Shown: positions 15,559 through 24,095, numbered from the stretch's first letter. The stretch: 64,000 nucleotides of DNA from Simiduia litorea (GCF_042853465.1 NZ_AP031497.1:3844001-3908000); one strand, 5' to 3'. The notes: generated by a model not told the origin, from the sequence alone. Numbers and translations: made by a program.

Positions 15559-17961
15559 ATGCCACGCACACACTTCTCACTGCTCACCGCCCTTAGCCTT
15601 ACCGCCTTTCTCGTTGCCTGCGGTGGCGGCGGCGGGAGCAGTAACTCAACCCCAGACACAGGCGGCGAGACGGTCACAGACACCACACCGAATGCCTTTA
15701 ACTTTACCGCCCTTGCCGACGCGGCGTTGAACACCGCTTATGAATCCGAAGCCTTTACCCTTGCCGGCATCAACGCCGAAACAAGCATCAGCATTAGCGG
15801 TGGCGAATACGCCGTGAATGGCGGCAACTTTTCAACTAGTGCCGGTAAAGTGAATAACGGCGATAGCATCGTGGTAAGGGTTACCAGCAGCAGCGAACAC
15901 AACACAGCCAGCAGCGCCACCCTAACCATTGGCGACGTCAACGCCAGCTTTTCCGTTACCACCGGCGCGGCAGCACCGGCATCGGGCGCCGTGAAGGTAG
16001 ACGTGAACCTAGACTTGGTGCACTCAGTAGGTAGTGTGGATAGCTTCGACCGACGCAAATTCATCACCATTCACGCCTCAAACGCCGAGAACGATTGGTT
16101 CGGCGGCGATGCCAATAGCCTTGGCGCCCCCAATGAGGACCCTGAGTTAATCACTCACTTTTTAGAAACCTACGATGTGTATCTAGGCCGCGACACCGGC
16201 ACCATGAGCTGGCAACTGAAGCAACTACCGGAAGACCCAAATCGCTCGGGTTTCATCGATGTAGCCACAGCGACAGCTAATGGCGGTGGTTCGCGCTGGA
16301 ATTACACCAACGGAACCAGCTCAAATGCCACGCTGATTCGCCAACACGCGCATCGCGCCACCGATATGGTAGTTGCCGCACAACAACACCCCTACTGGCC
16401 GGACGGCACAGAAATTGGCACCCAAGGCTGGAGCTTTTCGCAAACCGATAGCCAAGCAGAGCCCTTCGGCACCGCCGTTGGCCACTATATGGCGAATTTT
16501 CTGTACGAATATTTTAACCGCGGCGGCACCGACACCTTCGGTCAGCCAAAGCCTGTGTTCTTGGAAGTGATGAACGAACCTTTATACGAACTGGTGGACT
16601 TTCCTATTGGAACGGCCACCACGCCCCAAAAAGTTTTCGAATTTCACAATGCAGTCGCCAACGAAGTGCGCGCCTACCGCGACCCCTGGAACCAAGCCTC
16701 GCACAGCAACGTGAAAATTGGCGGTTACACCGTCGCCTTCCCAGACTTTGAGAAAAATAATTTCGAGCGCTGGGAAACCCGCGATAAATTATTTATCGAC
16801 CTAGCCGGTGCCAACATGGATTTTATTTCCATGCACTTATACGATTTCCCCACGTTTAACGGCACCAACCAATTGCGCCGCGGCAGCAACGTAGAGGCCA
16901 CCTTCGACATGATCGAGCAGTACATGATGCTGCAGCTAGGTGAACGCAAACCTTTCGTTATTTCAGAGCTAGGGGCCTCCACCCATCAACATTTTAATGA
17001 ACCCTGGACGCCTTATCGCGACGGCCTAAAACTCACCGCCTTAAACGGTATTCTCATGAGCTTGCTCGAGCGCCCCGATCAAATTGCCAAGGCCATCCCC
17101 TTTATTCCCGTGAAGGCCGAGTGGGGCAGAAAGTCAGCCACAATACCCTATAACGATCGCCTCATGCGCCAGAAGAAAGAAGCCAGTGGCGAAACCGGCG
17201 ACGCTTGGGTTTACACAGACATGGTGAAGTTCTATCAGCTTTGGTCTGATGTAAAAGGCAAACGCCTAGATAGCTGGACCAGTGACTTAGATGTACAAGC
17301 CGACGCCTACACCGACGGCAACTTAGTGTTCTTAGTGCTCAACAATTTGGAAGCAGACGCTACCGACATCGATCTAGCCCTACTGGGCGCTAACGGTAAA
17401 ACCATTAACTACGTGAGCATCAAAGAGCTTTATCTAGATGCCAATGGCAACCCGCAACTCAGCCAACAAGCCTTCAACACCATACCCGACACCTTAGTGC
17501 TACAAGGGCAAGCCACAATGGTTATCGCCATTACTTACGCTGAAGCCTTGGCGCCAAGCGGCACACTTGCGGAAACCAAGTACTACGCCACACATTATAA
17601 GCAGGCCATTAACGCCAACAGCGCCATAACCTTTTCTATTAATGATGTGGTGGTGGGTGCAGAGGGTGAAGCGGTACTGCGCTTAGGTGTAGGGCGAGCG
17701 CACGGAAAATCCTTTACCCCTACCGCCATGTTAAACGGCCACATGCTAACAGTACCCACAGACTACCGCGGTTACGATCAATACGATGCTGGCAAAGGTA
17801 GACCAACCTTTTATGGCGTACTGGAAATTCCGGTATCGCTCGCACAACTGGAAAGCACCAACAGCTTGGAACTCACCTTCCCGGATGACGGCGGTTACGT
17901 GGCAAGCGTTAGCGTACAAGTATTCAACGCGAACCGCGCCTTAAACCGTGGTGCACGTTAA
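15559..17961 (+). CDS. GH86 beta-agarase (or beta-porphyranase) lipoprotein
   Basis: Glycoside hydrolase family 86, 800 residues. Residues 1-21 form a lipoprotein signal (lipobox LVAC) followed by a Gly/Ser linker. Residues about 45-140 look like an Ig/cadherin-like module. The GH86 catalytic region begins near VKVDVNLDLVHSVG. The acid/base is expected in VMNEPLYE and the nucleophile in VISELGAS. A C-terminal beta domain follows the barrel. GH86 enzymes are endo-acting on agarose or porphyran; the two cannot be separated from motifs alone, so the substrate is left open. It is anchored to a membrane, unlike the secreted multimodular GH86 at 34186. A strong terminator follows at 17999. Confidence 0.88.
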   Translation: MPRTHFSLLTALSLTAFLVACGGGGGSSNSTPDTGGETVTDTTPNAFNFTALADAALNTAYESEAFTLAGINAETSISISGGEYAVNGGNFSTSAGKVNNGDSIVVRVTSSSEHNTASSATLTIGDVNASFSVTTGAAAPASGAVKVDVNLDLVHSVGSVDSFDRRKFITIHASNAENDWFGGDANSLGAPNEDPELITHFLETYDVYLGRDTGTMSWQLKQLPEDPNRSGFIDVATATANGGGSRWNYTNGTSSNATLIRQHAHRATDMVVAAQQHPYWPDGTEIGTQGWSFSQTDSQAEPFGTAVGHYMANFLYEYFNRGGTDTFGQPKPVFLEVMNEPLYELVDFPIGTATTPQKVFEFHNAVANEVRAYRDPWNQASHSNVKIGGYTVAFPDFEKNNFERWETRDKLFIDLAGANMDFISMHLYDFPTFNGTNQLRRGSNVEATFDMIEQYMMLQLGERKPFVISELGASTHQHFNEPWTPYRDGLKLTALNGILMSLLERPDQIAKAIPFIPVKAEWGRKSATIPYNDRLMRQKKEASGETGDAWVYTDMVKFYQLWSDVKGKRLDSWTSDLDVQADAYTDGNLVFLVLNNLEADATDIDLALLGANGKTINYVSIKELYLDANGNPQLSQQAFNTIPDTLVLQGQATMVIAITYAEALAPSGTLAETKYYATHYKQAINANSAITFSINDVVVGAEGEAVLRLGVGRAHGKSFTPTAMLNGHMLTVPTDYRGYDQYDAGKGRPTFYGVLEIPVSLAQLESTNSLELTFPDDGGYVASVSVQVFNANRALNRGAR

Positions 17962-17998
17962 TCGGTCGTTGTTTCATTGCTCGCTATAACGTCCCTTT

Positions 17999-18022
17999 AG
18001 GCTGGAATTCCAGCCTTTTTTT
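17999..18022 (+). terminator. Rho-independent terminator after GH86 gene
   Basis: AGGCTGG-AATT-CCAGCCT hairpin followed by a run of T, about 38 bases after the GH86 stop. Confidence 0.9.
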
Positions 18023-18217
18023 CGACTATAGATTATTACATCAATAGGCAGAGGAGCGCTTCAGCGGTGAATAAAGTGTTAAGGTGCGGTAAGTTTTTCA
18101 CGGCCTTTTTGCGGAATGATTCAGTGTAACGTTAGTGTTTCTTAGGTGACATAGCGTCTCCACTATATAGAGTGAATATAACTAGATAGGGTCCTGCTGA
18201 TTGTGGGGAACTTTGAC
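18023..18217. other. Noncoding junction between agar locus and integron-like island
   Basis: About 200 bases with no supported gene between the GH86 terminator and the first attC-like site. Nothing recognisable is seen. Confidence 0.5.
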
Positions 18218-18298
18218 GACTAACGCCGCTAGCAGGCGACCAGTTGTAGTGGAGTAAAGTGCAACGAAAAATGGGTCGGCCTGCCTGGCCCTGTAAGC
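18218..18298 (-). other. Probable degenerate attC site at the end of the defence cassette
   Basis: Read on the minus strand, this starts just after the stop of the Fic gene and ends in GGCGTTAGTC, an R'-like core. The L-box arms GGCAGGCCGACC and GGTCGCCTGC pair with one unpaired base, as attC sites do. The R'' core (GCTTACA) is degenerate, so confidence is moderate. Confidence 0.5.
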
Positions 18299-18299
18299 A

Positions 18300-19283
18300 T
18301 TACGTTTTCGCCAATTTGTTGAGAACTTTCTTGTATTTCTGAATAAAATCATCTGGAGGTGTTGCTGCACCGTAAAACAATGCTGAATCTACCCCATCTT
18401 TATGAGTTAGACCGGCCTGCTTTCGAATCGACTTTACAAGATTTTTACCGACTGTGCGGCCCGGCCAGTATGGGATGTTGGCTACCTTCTCACCAACACG
18501 AACGTTTTCGCGCCCAAACAACCCCTTTCGCCTCCTTTCGGTAGTGTATTTCACAACATCGACATAGTTGTTCTTTTGATTCTCGAAATAGACGTCATGC
18601 TCTCTCAGTATTTTCTCTAGTTCGGGGTAGGAAACGGATCTCTCGCCCTTTTCTATTCTCCTAGTTCTCTTTCTTATCCATTCTGACATCGACTCGACTT
18701 CCGCGTCTGATTGATCGTGCATTTTCCTTCTATGTCGTTTGGCTGCAACCTTGTGTGCTGCTACATTAAGCATGAAAGAGTAGAGATTATCCTGATTCGT
18801 TCGATTGTTGAATGTCAGCCCATTTTTATCAAGATGGCACAATAGAGACACAAGAGCTGTCCTCTTATTGCCATTGTGCAGTGGATGATTGCAACAAATT
18901 CCGTAACATAAAGTGGCGGCATTAGATATAGGATTATCGTATTTTAGCTGGCCGCCAAAACCAGCTTGTTGCCTAGAAACTGCGGACTCCAGAAGACCTT
19001 CGTTTTTTATCCCCGGTGGAGAAATTGGGTCATCAGAATTCGCAGCATCTTCCACCAGCCTACTATGAATTTCAATAATATCGTCTTTTGTCAGAAACTC
19101 TATATTTGCCAATCTTGGTGATTCCTTTCTTGTAATGCTAACGCCTTGCTTACCGGCCCAACGGAGCAGAGCATGTTTGCGGTAAAGTTTACTCAGCAAA
19201 CCAAAAGCTTGCGGCGCGCAGCTGGGCCCGAGTACAGAAATTTGATATGCATTATTGAATATTTTGCTTACGCCAATTGTCAA
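18300..19283 (-). CDS. Fic/Doc-family protein with C-terminal extension
   Basis: A 327-residue Fic-fold protein of the death-on-curing (Doc) branch. The Fic motif HPLHNGNKRTA is at about residues 133-143, with the catalytic His first; the Doc domain spans about residues 62-175. Such enzymes transfer AMP or phosphate to protein targets. Beyond it lie about 130 extra residues: a basic stretch, then SYPELEKILREHDV and a closing VKSIRKQAGLT that resemble HicA-type RNA-binding toxins (inference). The start is uncertain: the frame opens at a TTG (19283) overlapping the ATPase gene by 32 bases, and another TTG at 19112 has a better AGGA. It is the third gene of the SIR2-HerA unit, and its stop abuts an attC-like site. 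No short partner antitoxin gene is seen. Confidence 0.8.
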   Translation of the reverse strand: MTIGVSKIFNNAYQISVLGPSCAPQAFGLLSKLYRKHALLRWAGKQGVSITRKESPRLANIEFLTKDDIIEIHSRLVEDAANSDDPISPPGIKNEGLLESAVSRQQAGFGGQLKYDNPISNAATLCYGICCNHPLHNGNKRTALVSLLCHLDKNGLTFNNRTNQDNLYSFMLNVAAHKVAAKRHRRKMHDQSDAEVESMSEWIRKRTRRIEKGERSVSYPELEKILREHDVYFENQKNNYVDVVKYTTERRRKGLFGRENVRVGEKVANIPYWPGRTVGKNLVKSIRKQAGLTHKDGVDSALFYGAATPPDDFIQKYKKVLNKLAKT

Positions 19284-20985
19284 TAGCTAACGTAAGTCGA
19301 CCTTCTTCTACTGGTGCCTGCCATTCATCCCAAAAATCCACAGTCCCACTGTTCGGCCTATTCAGCGGCTCGTCAATTCTTATTCTACTTGGAAGCAAGC
19401 TAGCATCACCGACTATCAACGCCTCGCCAGTATCCAGGATTGGAAGAATATCTCCAAATCCGCCTAAACTATCCGGAAGTAATTTTTTAATAACCCCCTG
19501 GTCCTCTGAATTTGTTAGCCTCATAGAAATGAAATTACTACACTGACTCAGCATGGTTTTATTTACCTCGGACGGCCTTTGACTGATCACTACGAGGCTT
19601 ACACCATATTTGCGGCCTTCTTTTGCAATTCGTTCGAATATTTCAATTGATACACTATCAGCAGAGTCAACCGAACTCTTTTGCGGCATATAAAGATGTG
19701 CTTCATCGCAAAGCAAGGCTATTGGATGCCGCAACGCCCCTGGAGTCCATTGCTGGACTGAAAATGCAATGCGAGCGACCAATGAAACTATTAGTGGGAG
19801 TATGTCCGAAGGCACTTCCGAGAAATTGACAATCTTAATACCGGCTCTTCCGTTTTCGGAGGTGCTTCCCAACAGCTTTGTAGACAGCCTGCTTAGCCAA
19901 GAGAAATCCATTATGTCATCGCCGCCATTGAATAGAAAACCAAGCCGACGATCCGAAATTTTATTTTCTAAGCGCGATATCATCCTCGCCAACTTTCCGA
20001 AAAACTCGCCTTGTTTCTCTGACCCAGATCTAGCACCTTGAACCATCTCAGCGTTTATATAATTCAATCTATCAAGAAGTTCGTGCAAGTCAAAAGGAAC
20101 TGGGCTATCGACGGTAAAATGCGTCAAGATATCATTATGTCCTTTATCCTCTAAATATTTACGCTTTGATTGGTTTATCTCTCTAGCCACAATCATCGCC
20201 TGATTAGGCGCATTCTGATCACTACGATCAACAAACATTGACACCAAAGCTTCGTAGGAAAGCAGCCAATAAGGGAGGTAAAGTACACCGTCATCCAAAG
20301 TTCGTCCTGCTTCTACATCAGCGGGGCCAGCAACTTTTAGCTGCTGAATGCCAGCTCCTATTAGTGGGGAGTATTCACCATGAAGATCAAACACTATCGC
20401 ATTTGCGGAGCTCAGCCCTGCCATTTGTTCGATTATTCTTGCGGTAGTCCATGACTTTCCTGACCCCGTGCTTCCACCGATGAATGCATGACGCTGAAAA
20501 AACTTATTACCATTTAGGTAAGCAATCGCATGCTCGTCTAGAGTATATTTTCCAAGGGTTAAAGCATTTCCATTGTCAGCAATACTTGAGAGGGTTCTCA
20601 TAAATCCAGTTAGGTTTCCTCCCTCCAGTGAAAAACAGTTAGCATCAATTTCAGGAACCGATTCAAGTGTTCGACGAAATACGTTCTCTTTTTCGCCATC
20701 GCGATCCAACAAAGTCCCAATGAGAGCGATTTTACAAAGATTGAGTTCTGGGGACTGATCAACAACCCCCTCATCAATTAACTCAGATATAGCCTTCTTT
20801 CTTGTAACTTGAACAATTAATCCTATGAGGTGCTGCCCTGGCCGACTGCTTTGCAAAACAGCCAAATGATTCACCTGTAACCTTTTCAGTTTATCCACGT
20901 TGTCTATATCTATAACTACTGTAGTCGTATCAACAGATGCCACTTTTCCTAGTGCGTCATCGTCCATAAAATTAAAAATTGGCAT
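19252..20985 (-). CDS. HerA-like hexameric ATPase/translocase (defence type)
   Basis: A 577-residue HerA/FtsK-superfamily ATPase. An N-terminal beta-barrel (GKVASVDTTTVVIDI, residues about 10-90) precedes the motor. Walker A is GGSTGSGKSW (about 170-179), followed by FDLHGEYSPL, Walker B in LLCDEAHLYMP, and the sensor-like VVISQRPSEVNKTMLSQC. Hexameric HerA ATPases pair with SIR2 effectors in the SIR2-HerA anti-phage system; the gene directly upstream encodes a SIR2-like protein. I start at the ATG at 20985 (GAGG upstream), 11 bases after the SIR2 stop; a longer frame to 21033 would overlap SIR2. No NurA nuclease lies nearby, arguing against a DNA end-resection role. Confidence 0.88.
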   Translation of the reverse strand: MPIFNFMDDDALGKVASVDTTTVVIDIDNVDKLKRLQVNHLAVLQSSRPGQHLIGLIVQVTRKKAISELIDEGVVDQSPELNLCKIALIGTLLDRDGEKENVFRRTLESVPEIDANCFSLEGGNLTGFMRTLSSIADNGNALTLGKYTLDEHAIAYLNGNKFFQRHAFIGGSTGSGKSWTTARIIEQMAGLSSANAIVFDLHGEYSPLIGAGIQQLKVAGPADVEAGRTLDDGVLYLPYWLLSYEALVSMFVDRSDQNAPNQAMIVAREINQSKRKYLEDKGHNDILTHFTVDSPVPFDLHELLDRLNYINAEMVQGARSGSEKQGEFFGKLARMISRLENKISDRRLGFLFNGGDDIMDFSWLSRLSTKLLGSTSENGRAGIKIVNFSEVPSDILPLIVSLVARIAFSVQQWTPGALRHPIALLCDEAHLYMPQKSSVDSADSVSIEIFERIAKEGRKYGVSLVVISQRPSEVNKTMLSQCSNFISMRLTNSEDQGVIKKLLPDSLGGFGDILPILDTGEALIVGDASLLPSRIRIDEPLNRPNSGTVDFWDEWQAPVEEGRLTLAIDNWRKQNIQ

Positions 20986-20996
20986 CGTTCTAACCT

Positions 20997-22001
20997 CTAC
21001 ATTAGTAATGTCAAATAGCCTTGTAGGCTCCATAAATTCTTTTCAACAACTACTGGCGCTTTCTCAAGGGAGCTGTATATAACTGACTGGTCGTCATGTG
21101 CACCACGCTCAATTGCTAGGTAGTTATTTACGCCGCCATTTATAACATGCCTTTTTATAGCCTCAGAAAGTGCGTATGTCACGATAGTAATCGGTGCTCC
21201 TTGCCGTGCACATTTGCTCATAAGTTTTGGCTGTATATGCTCATCATTAAATCCATAGCCAACACATAGATAGGATGCCGCACTAGTAATGGCAAGGTCA
21301 GCGTTGTTAATAATAGAACGATATGGCTCTAGGTGAGTTCTTTGATATTTCTGAGTTCCTGGCGTCACAATCTGCGGAAAATATCCGACCGGAATTTTTT
21401 CTAGGTGTGACAATCCAATAACGTCTTTTAATGGAGACTCAAACCAATCAAGAGACCCGTGCACTTTCCATATATTAGTTTTACGTGACACTTTAACTTC
21501 GGAGGGTTGAGCTAGCTGACGAAAATAACCATGAGTAAATCCAGTGTAATGGTGGATATTTTCCTTTTCGCAAGCGTATTCAGCGAGTCTGTCATAATTC
21601 GTGGTAATGATGTTGATGGTAGAGATACTTGATTTAAACATATGCGAAAGTAGAATGCCTAAACTAAAACGGTCATTACCTTCAAGACTATTTTTGAAGA
21701 TATCCAGATCTTCTTTGTTTATAACAGTCCATGTATGATTAATTATTTTGTCAGTTAACGCTTCGGATATTTGTACCTGATGCAAAGCTGATTCCAAGTC
21801 CACTCCTGAATTCAAAGCATCACAAAAGCTAACCCAATTACTTTGGTCGTTTTTAGAAAGATCAGAAACATCTGTATGCTCAATTAAATAATTAGCCAGA
21901 GATCCCATACCGGACATGCCATACGCCGCTGATGCTCCGCTTCCTAGAACTATCAGCGGAGCCATTGCATAGTAGTCTTGTGCCTGCTTTTCAAAGCTCA
22001 T
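20997..22001 (-). CDS. SIR2-like NADase-type defence effector
   Basis: A 334-residue SIR2-family protein. Rossmann-fold motif PLIVLGSGASAAYGM is at about residues 15-29, TTNYDRLAEY at about 133-142, VHGSLDW (with the catalytic-type His) at about 180-186, and GYGFNDEHI near residue 260. This pattern is that of prokaryotic SIR2 effectors that deplete NAD+ on phage infection, rather than of deacetylases; zinc-binding cysteine pairs are absent. The ATG at 22001 has AGGAAAT upstream; a longer frame to 22052 would begin inside an attC site. It is the first gene of the three-gene defence unit, and its leader lies directly after the attC site at 22035. Confidence 0.88.
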   Translation of the reverse strand: MSFEKQAQDYYAMAPLIVLGSGASAAYGMSGMGSLANYLIEHTDVSDLSKNDQSNWVSFCDALNSGVDLESALHQVQISEALTDKIINHTWTVINKEDLDIFKNSLEGNDRFSLGILLSHMFKSSISTINIITTNYDRLAEYACEKENIHHYTGFTHGYFRQLAQPSEVKVSRKTNIWKVHGSLDWFESPLKDVIGLSHLEKIPVGYFPQIVTPGTQKYQRTHLEPYRSIINNADLAITSAASYLCVGYGFNDEHIQPKLMSKCARQGAPITIVTYALSEAIKRHVINGGVNNYLAIERGAHDDQSVIYSSLEKAPVVVEKNLWSLQGYLTLLM

Positions 22002-22034
22002 CAAATTTCCTATTAATTGCACGGCGCATGATTT

Positions 22035-22094
22035 ACATAACGCCCAAAGCAAGTGCGCCGCTTTTGGGCGGCACCTTGCCTTTGATTGTTATGC
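22035..22094 (-). other. attC recombination site
   Basis: The clearest attC site in the window, about 60 bases. On the minus strand it opens with R'' GCATAAC and closes with R' GTTATGT. In between are the pairing L arms CAAAGGCAAGGTGCCGCC and GCGGCGCACTTGCTTTGG, separated by a short loop and carrying extrahelical G bases. The stop codon TAA of the 227-residue gene lies inside R'', a typical cassette arrangement. It separates that cassette from the SIR2-HerA-Fic cassette. Confidence 0.85.
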
Positions 22095-22772
22095 ATCCCC
22101 AAGTTTGACTTCAACGAGATCTCTAACTCCCTCCAAAAACCTCTCTCTAGACTCCAATATACTCGTGTAGAACTCATTTAGCGCAGAAGGACAAAAATAA
22201 TCTTGCCCGATAAATTGACTAATATTGAGCCTTTTAACGTTTTCAGAAATTTCATAGGAATGTTTAAGAGCGTTATTTACTTCACGTAGCGCATTTACAT
22301 TAGAATAGCCGTATACAGAACCAATCGAAACTCCATGCCGATTCATGGCCTTTTTCAGGTCACCCCACCTTTGAACACTTTTAAGATCTGTATTCGAGTC
22401 TAAAAGTAGCAGAAATTTCTTTAATGAAATTTCAATCTGCTTAAAGCTGTATATTATTTGCATTTCATGAATGGCTATCAGCTCTTCATTCCATGTTTCC
22501 TCAAAAAAATGAGCACCATTATTTTCATGTACAGCCTCTATATAGCCCATAGAGGTGATTGGTGGATCGATATACTCATCTTCTAGTGCTAAGGCGCACT
22601 CATTTTCATAAGATTTTGTCATCTCATCAATTTGAAATTGAGTGCTTTCTTTCCAGGCTTTGCTTTCTCGAAACTTGTCTCCATAATCTTGGATAAGATC
22701 GGAAATTGCTCTATCAAAAATAGAGTCAGATTTATCCATTATGAATTTTAGTTTCTCTTTTTCTCTATCCAT
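22089..22772 (-). CDS. Cassette-encoded protein of unknown function
   Basis: A 227-residue soluble, mostly helical, acidic protein; no family is recognised. Residues 1-110 are rich in charged heptad-like helices; a second half contains IYSFKQIEISLKKFL and NALREVNNALKHS. The latter resembles the conserved Arg...Asn...Lys-His helix of HEPN-type or AbiV-like proteins, but the Arg-to-His spacing is longer than the usual HEPN pattern, so this is only a hint. The gene fills its cassette: the start is about 20 bases after a GTTATGC core (22792-22798) and the stop is inside the attC R'' core. Base composition is AT-rich relative to the agar genes. Confidence 0.75.
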   Translation of the reverse strand: MDREKEKLKFIMDKSDSIFDRAISDLIQDYGDKFRESKAWKESTQFQIDEMTKSYENECALALEDEYIDPPITSMGYIEAVHENNGAHFFEETWNEELIAIHEMQIIYSFKQIEISLKKFLLLLDSNTDLKSVQRWGDLKKAMNRHGVSIGSVYGYSNVNALREVNNALKHSYEISENVKRLNISQFIGQDYFCPSALNEFYTSILESRERFLEGVRDLVEVKLGDA

Positions 22773-23145
22773 AAATTATTCAGCTTTCCACGCATAACAC
22801 TTAGTACACCAACCAGCCAGTACAATCCAAAAATCTAGGTCAGGTCGGTATCAATGTAGAATCGGGGGGATTATGCAGACGCGTCGGTATAACCTTCCCT
22901 GATTACCGCTTTTCCCAAATATATTGCTTTTGCCAGAGAAAATCTAGCACAGGTTGTTGACCTAAAGTAATGGGCAAGCGCGCTGCTATGCTCGCCGATG
23001 GCGCCATTTACCGTGCACACACAATAACACTCGGAATTAACCTAGTTGGGCATTAGGAAGGAAGAGCTCAAAACGGACAATGGTTACAGATTTATTAAGC
23101 GGTACTTAGTGTTGCGTTTTTTATAGCCAACAAATAGATCTGTCC
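22773..23145. other. Noncoding/decayed stretch with possible transposase remnant
   Basis: No intact gene. A GTTATGC-type core (minus strand, 22792-22798) marks the start of the 227-residue cassette, but a complete partner attC arm is not seen. At 23061-23126 (plus strand) a short frame reads EELKTDNGYRF..., like the second catalytic-Asp region of DDE integrases. An insertion element may have broken this part of the array and decayed. Confidence 0.35.
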
Positions 23146-23227
23146 CGGTAACGCCCGTGTAAAATGGAGCTTCGCCGCGCACACAAATGAGCGTAGCAAA
23201 CATTATCAGGTGCAGATTTTGTTATGC
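23146..23227 (-). other. Probable attC site
   Basis: On the minus strand, GCATAAC (R'') lies directly after the stop of the RraB-like gene, and CACGGGCGTTACC (R') closes the site 82 bases later. GGGCGTT also occurs in the closing arms of the sites at 22035 and 62934. The internal pairing arms are less regular than in the 22035 site. Confidence 0.55.
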
Positions 23228-23228
23228 G

Positions 23229-23591
23229 CTACCAGGTGCCAACACCCCATGAACTACACCAACCGCCGTACCGCGCAAGTTTATTGGTTATAGACGCCTG
23301 CAATTCAGTGATGTACTTGTAATCTAGTTTCGATTTAACCTGGAACTGAATAAACCCCATATCCGGACCATTCCCAAGGCTTTGCCCTTTCTCCGGATTT
23401 ATCACTTCGGACTCGGGAAAAAGGGCAAGGACAGAAGACAACTCTAGCGATGTTAACGGCCAGTGGTCAAAATCAAGATTAATATCGATGAAATGTTCCT
23501 TATCAAAATCGAAACCCTTCTTCTCCAATGATCTAAAAACATCCCCATCATCATCCGCAGGCCAATTCAAAATATAATCCTCATTATGCAT
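23229..23591 (-). CDS. RraB-like (RNase E regulator family) cassette protein
   Basis: A 120-residue acidic protein from the ATG at 23591; a GTG at 23612 lies inside the preceding recombination core GTTATAC. The pattern DDDGDVFRSLEKKGFDF followed by an acidic hydrophobic strand, then a C-terminal KYITELQASITNKLARYGGW, resembles the RraB fold, whose founder binds RNase E and modulates mRNA decay. The match is by eye, so moderate. The stop is next to an attC R'' core and the start directly follows a likely R' core, so this is a single-gene mobile cassette. A function against host or phage RNA turnover would be speculation. Confidence 0.6.
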   Translation of the reverse strand: MHNEDYILNWPADDDGDVFRSLEKKGFDFDKEHFIDINLDFDHWPLTSLELSSVLALFPESEVINPEKGQSLGNGPDMGFIQFQVKSKLDYKYITELQASITNKLARYGGWCSSWGVGTW

Positions 23592-23597
23592 TGGGAT

Positions 23598-23640
23598 GTA
23601 TAACACCCGCACCTACGGCGACTGAACCGCAGTGTAAGGA
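23598..23640 (-). other. Partial attC-like site upstream of the RraB-like cassette
   Basis: On the minus strand the arm GGTGCGGGTGTTATAC ends in an R'-like GTTATAC; a short complementary arm (CACTGCGG) lies about 20 bases before it. The hairpin is shorter than usual attC sites, so this may be a truncated one marking the island edge. Confidence 0.35.
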
Positions 23641-24060
23641 GTTCGACAGTGATAGCAGCGAACAGCATGCGCTGGTTAAATGCTTTACTCAAAACCGATC
23701 TCTGCATACGCTTTTTTATCCTCCTCTGGGTAATCATTTTTATAGGCTTCCTAATCCATATATTTATGACACATCATCATTACATAAAAATCAGAAGTTG
23801 CCCCACAGGTCAAAACAAATTTGACCCCTAACCCCAGTAATTTTCTTGTGCTATCACCATGTAGTCAAGCCCAGTAAAAAGTCTGATCGTTCTCGCCTTA
23901 CAACCAAATCCTCAAGTGTACCAAGACCGTTTCTGTCGTAGTAATTACCGTTGAATATAAAACAATAAATGCCGTTTCACATTATTTTTTCTAAGGGGAT
24001 TGTCAGCTATGGGGCGCTGAACGCTAACGCTTTGTAACAGGCAGCATTAACTAACTGCAA
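23641..24060. other. Gene-poor edge of the island
   Basis: About 420 bases. A 60-codon plus-strand frame (23649-23831, GTG start) encodes one hydrophobic segment, but it has no convincing ribosome-binding site or homologue; I do not call it a gene. Nothing else is recognised. Confidence 0.4.
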
Positions 24061-24064
24061 ACAG

Positions 24065-24095
24065 AAAAAAGCCGTGGCTGCTAAGCAGCCACGGC
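24065..24095 (-). terminator. Rho-independent terminator of the TonB receptor gene
   Basis: A 12-base-pair hairpin, GCCGTGGCTGCT paired with AGCAGCCACGGC around a single A, followed on the minus strand by six T. It lies about 30 bases after the receptor stop. Confidence 0.9.

Noticed and set aside
19252..22001. HerA interpreted as the HerA-NurA DNA repair pair
   Set aside because: No NurA nuclease; the coupled gene is a SIR2-like effector, which indicates defence.
22002..22052. N-terminal extension of the SIR2 protein to 22052
   Set aside because: It would start inside the attC site; the ATG at 22001 has a good ribosome-binding site.
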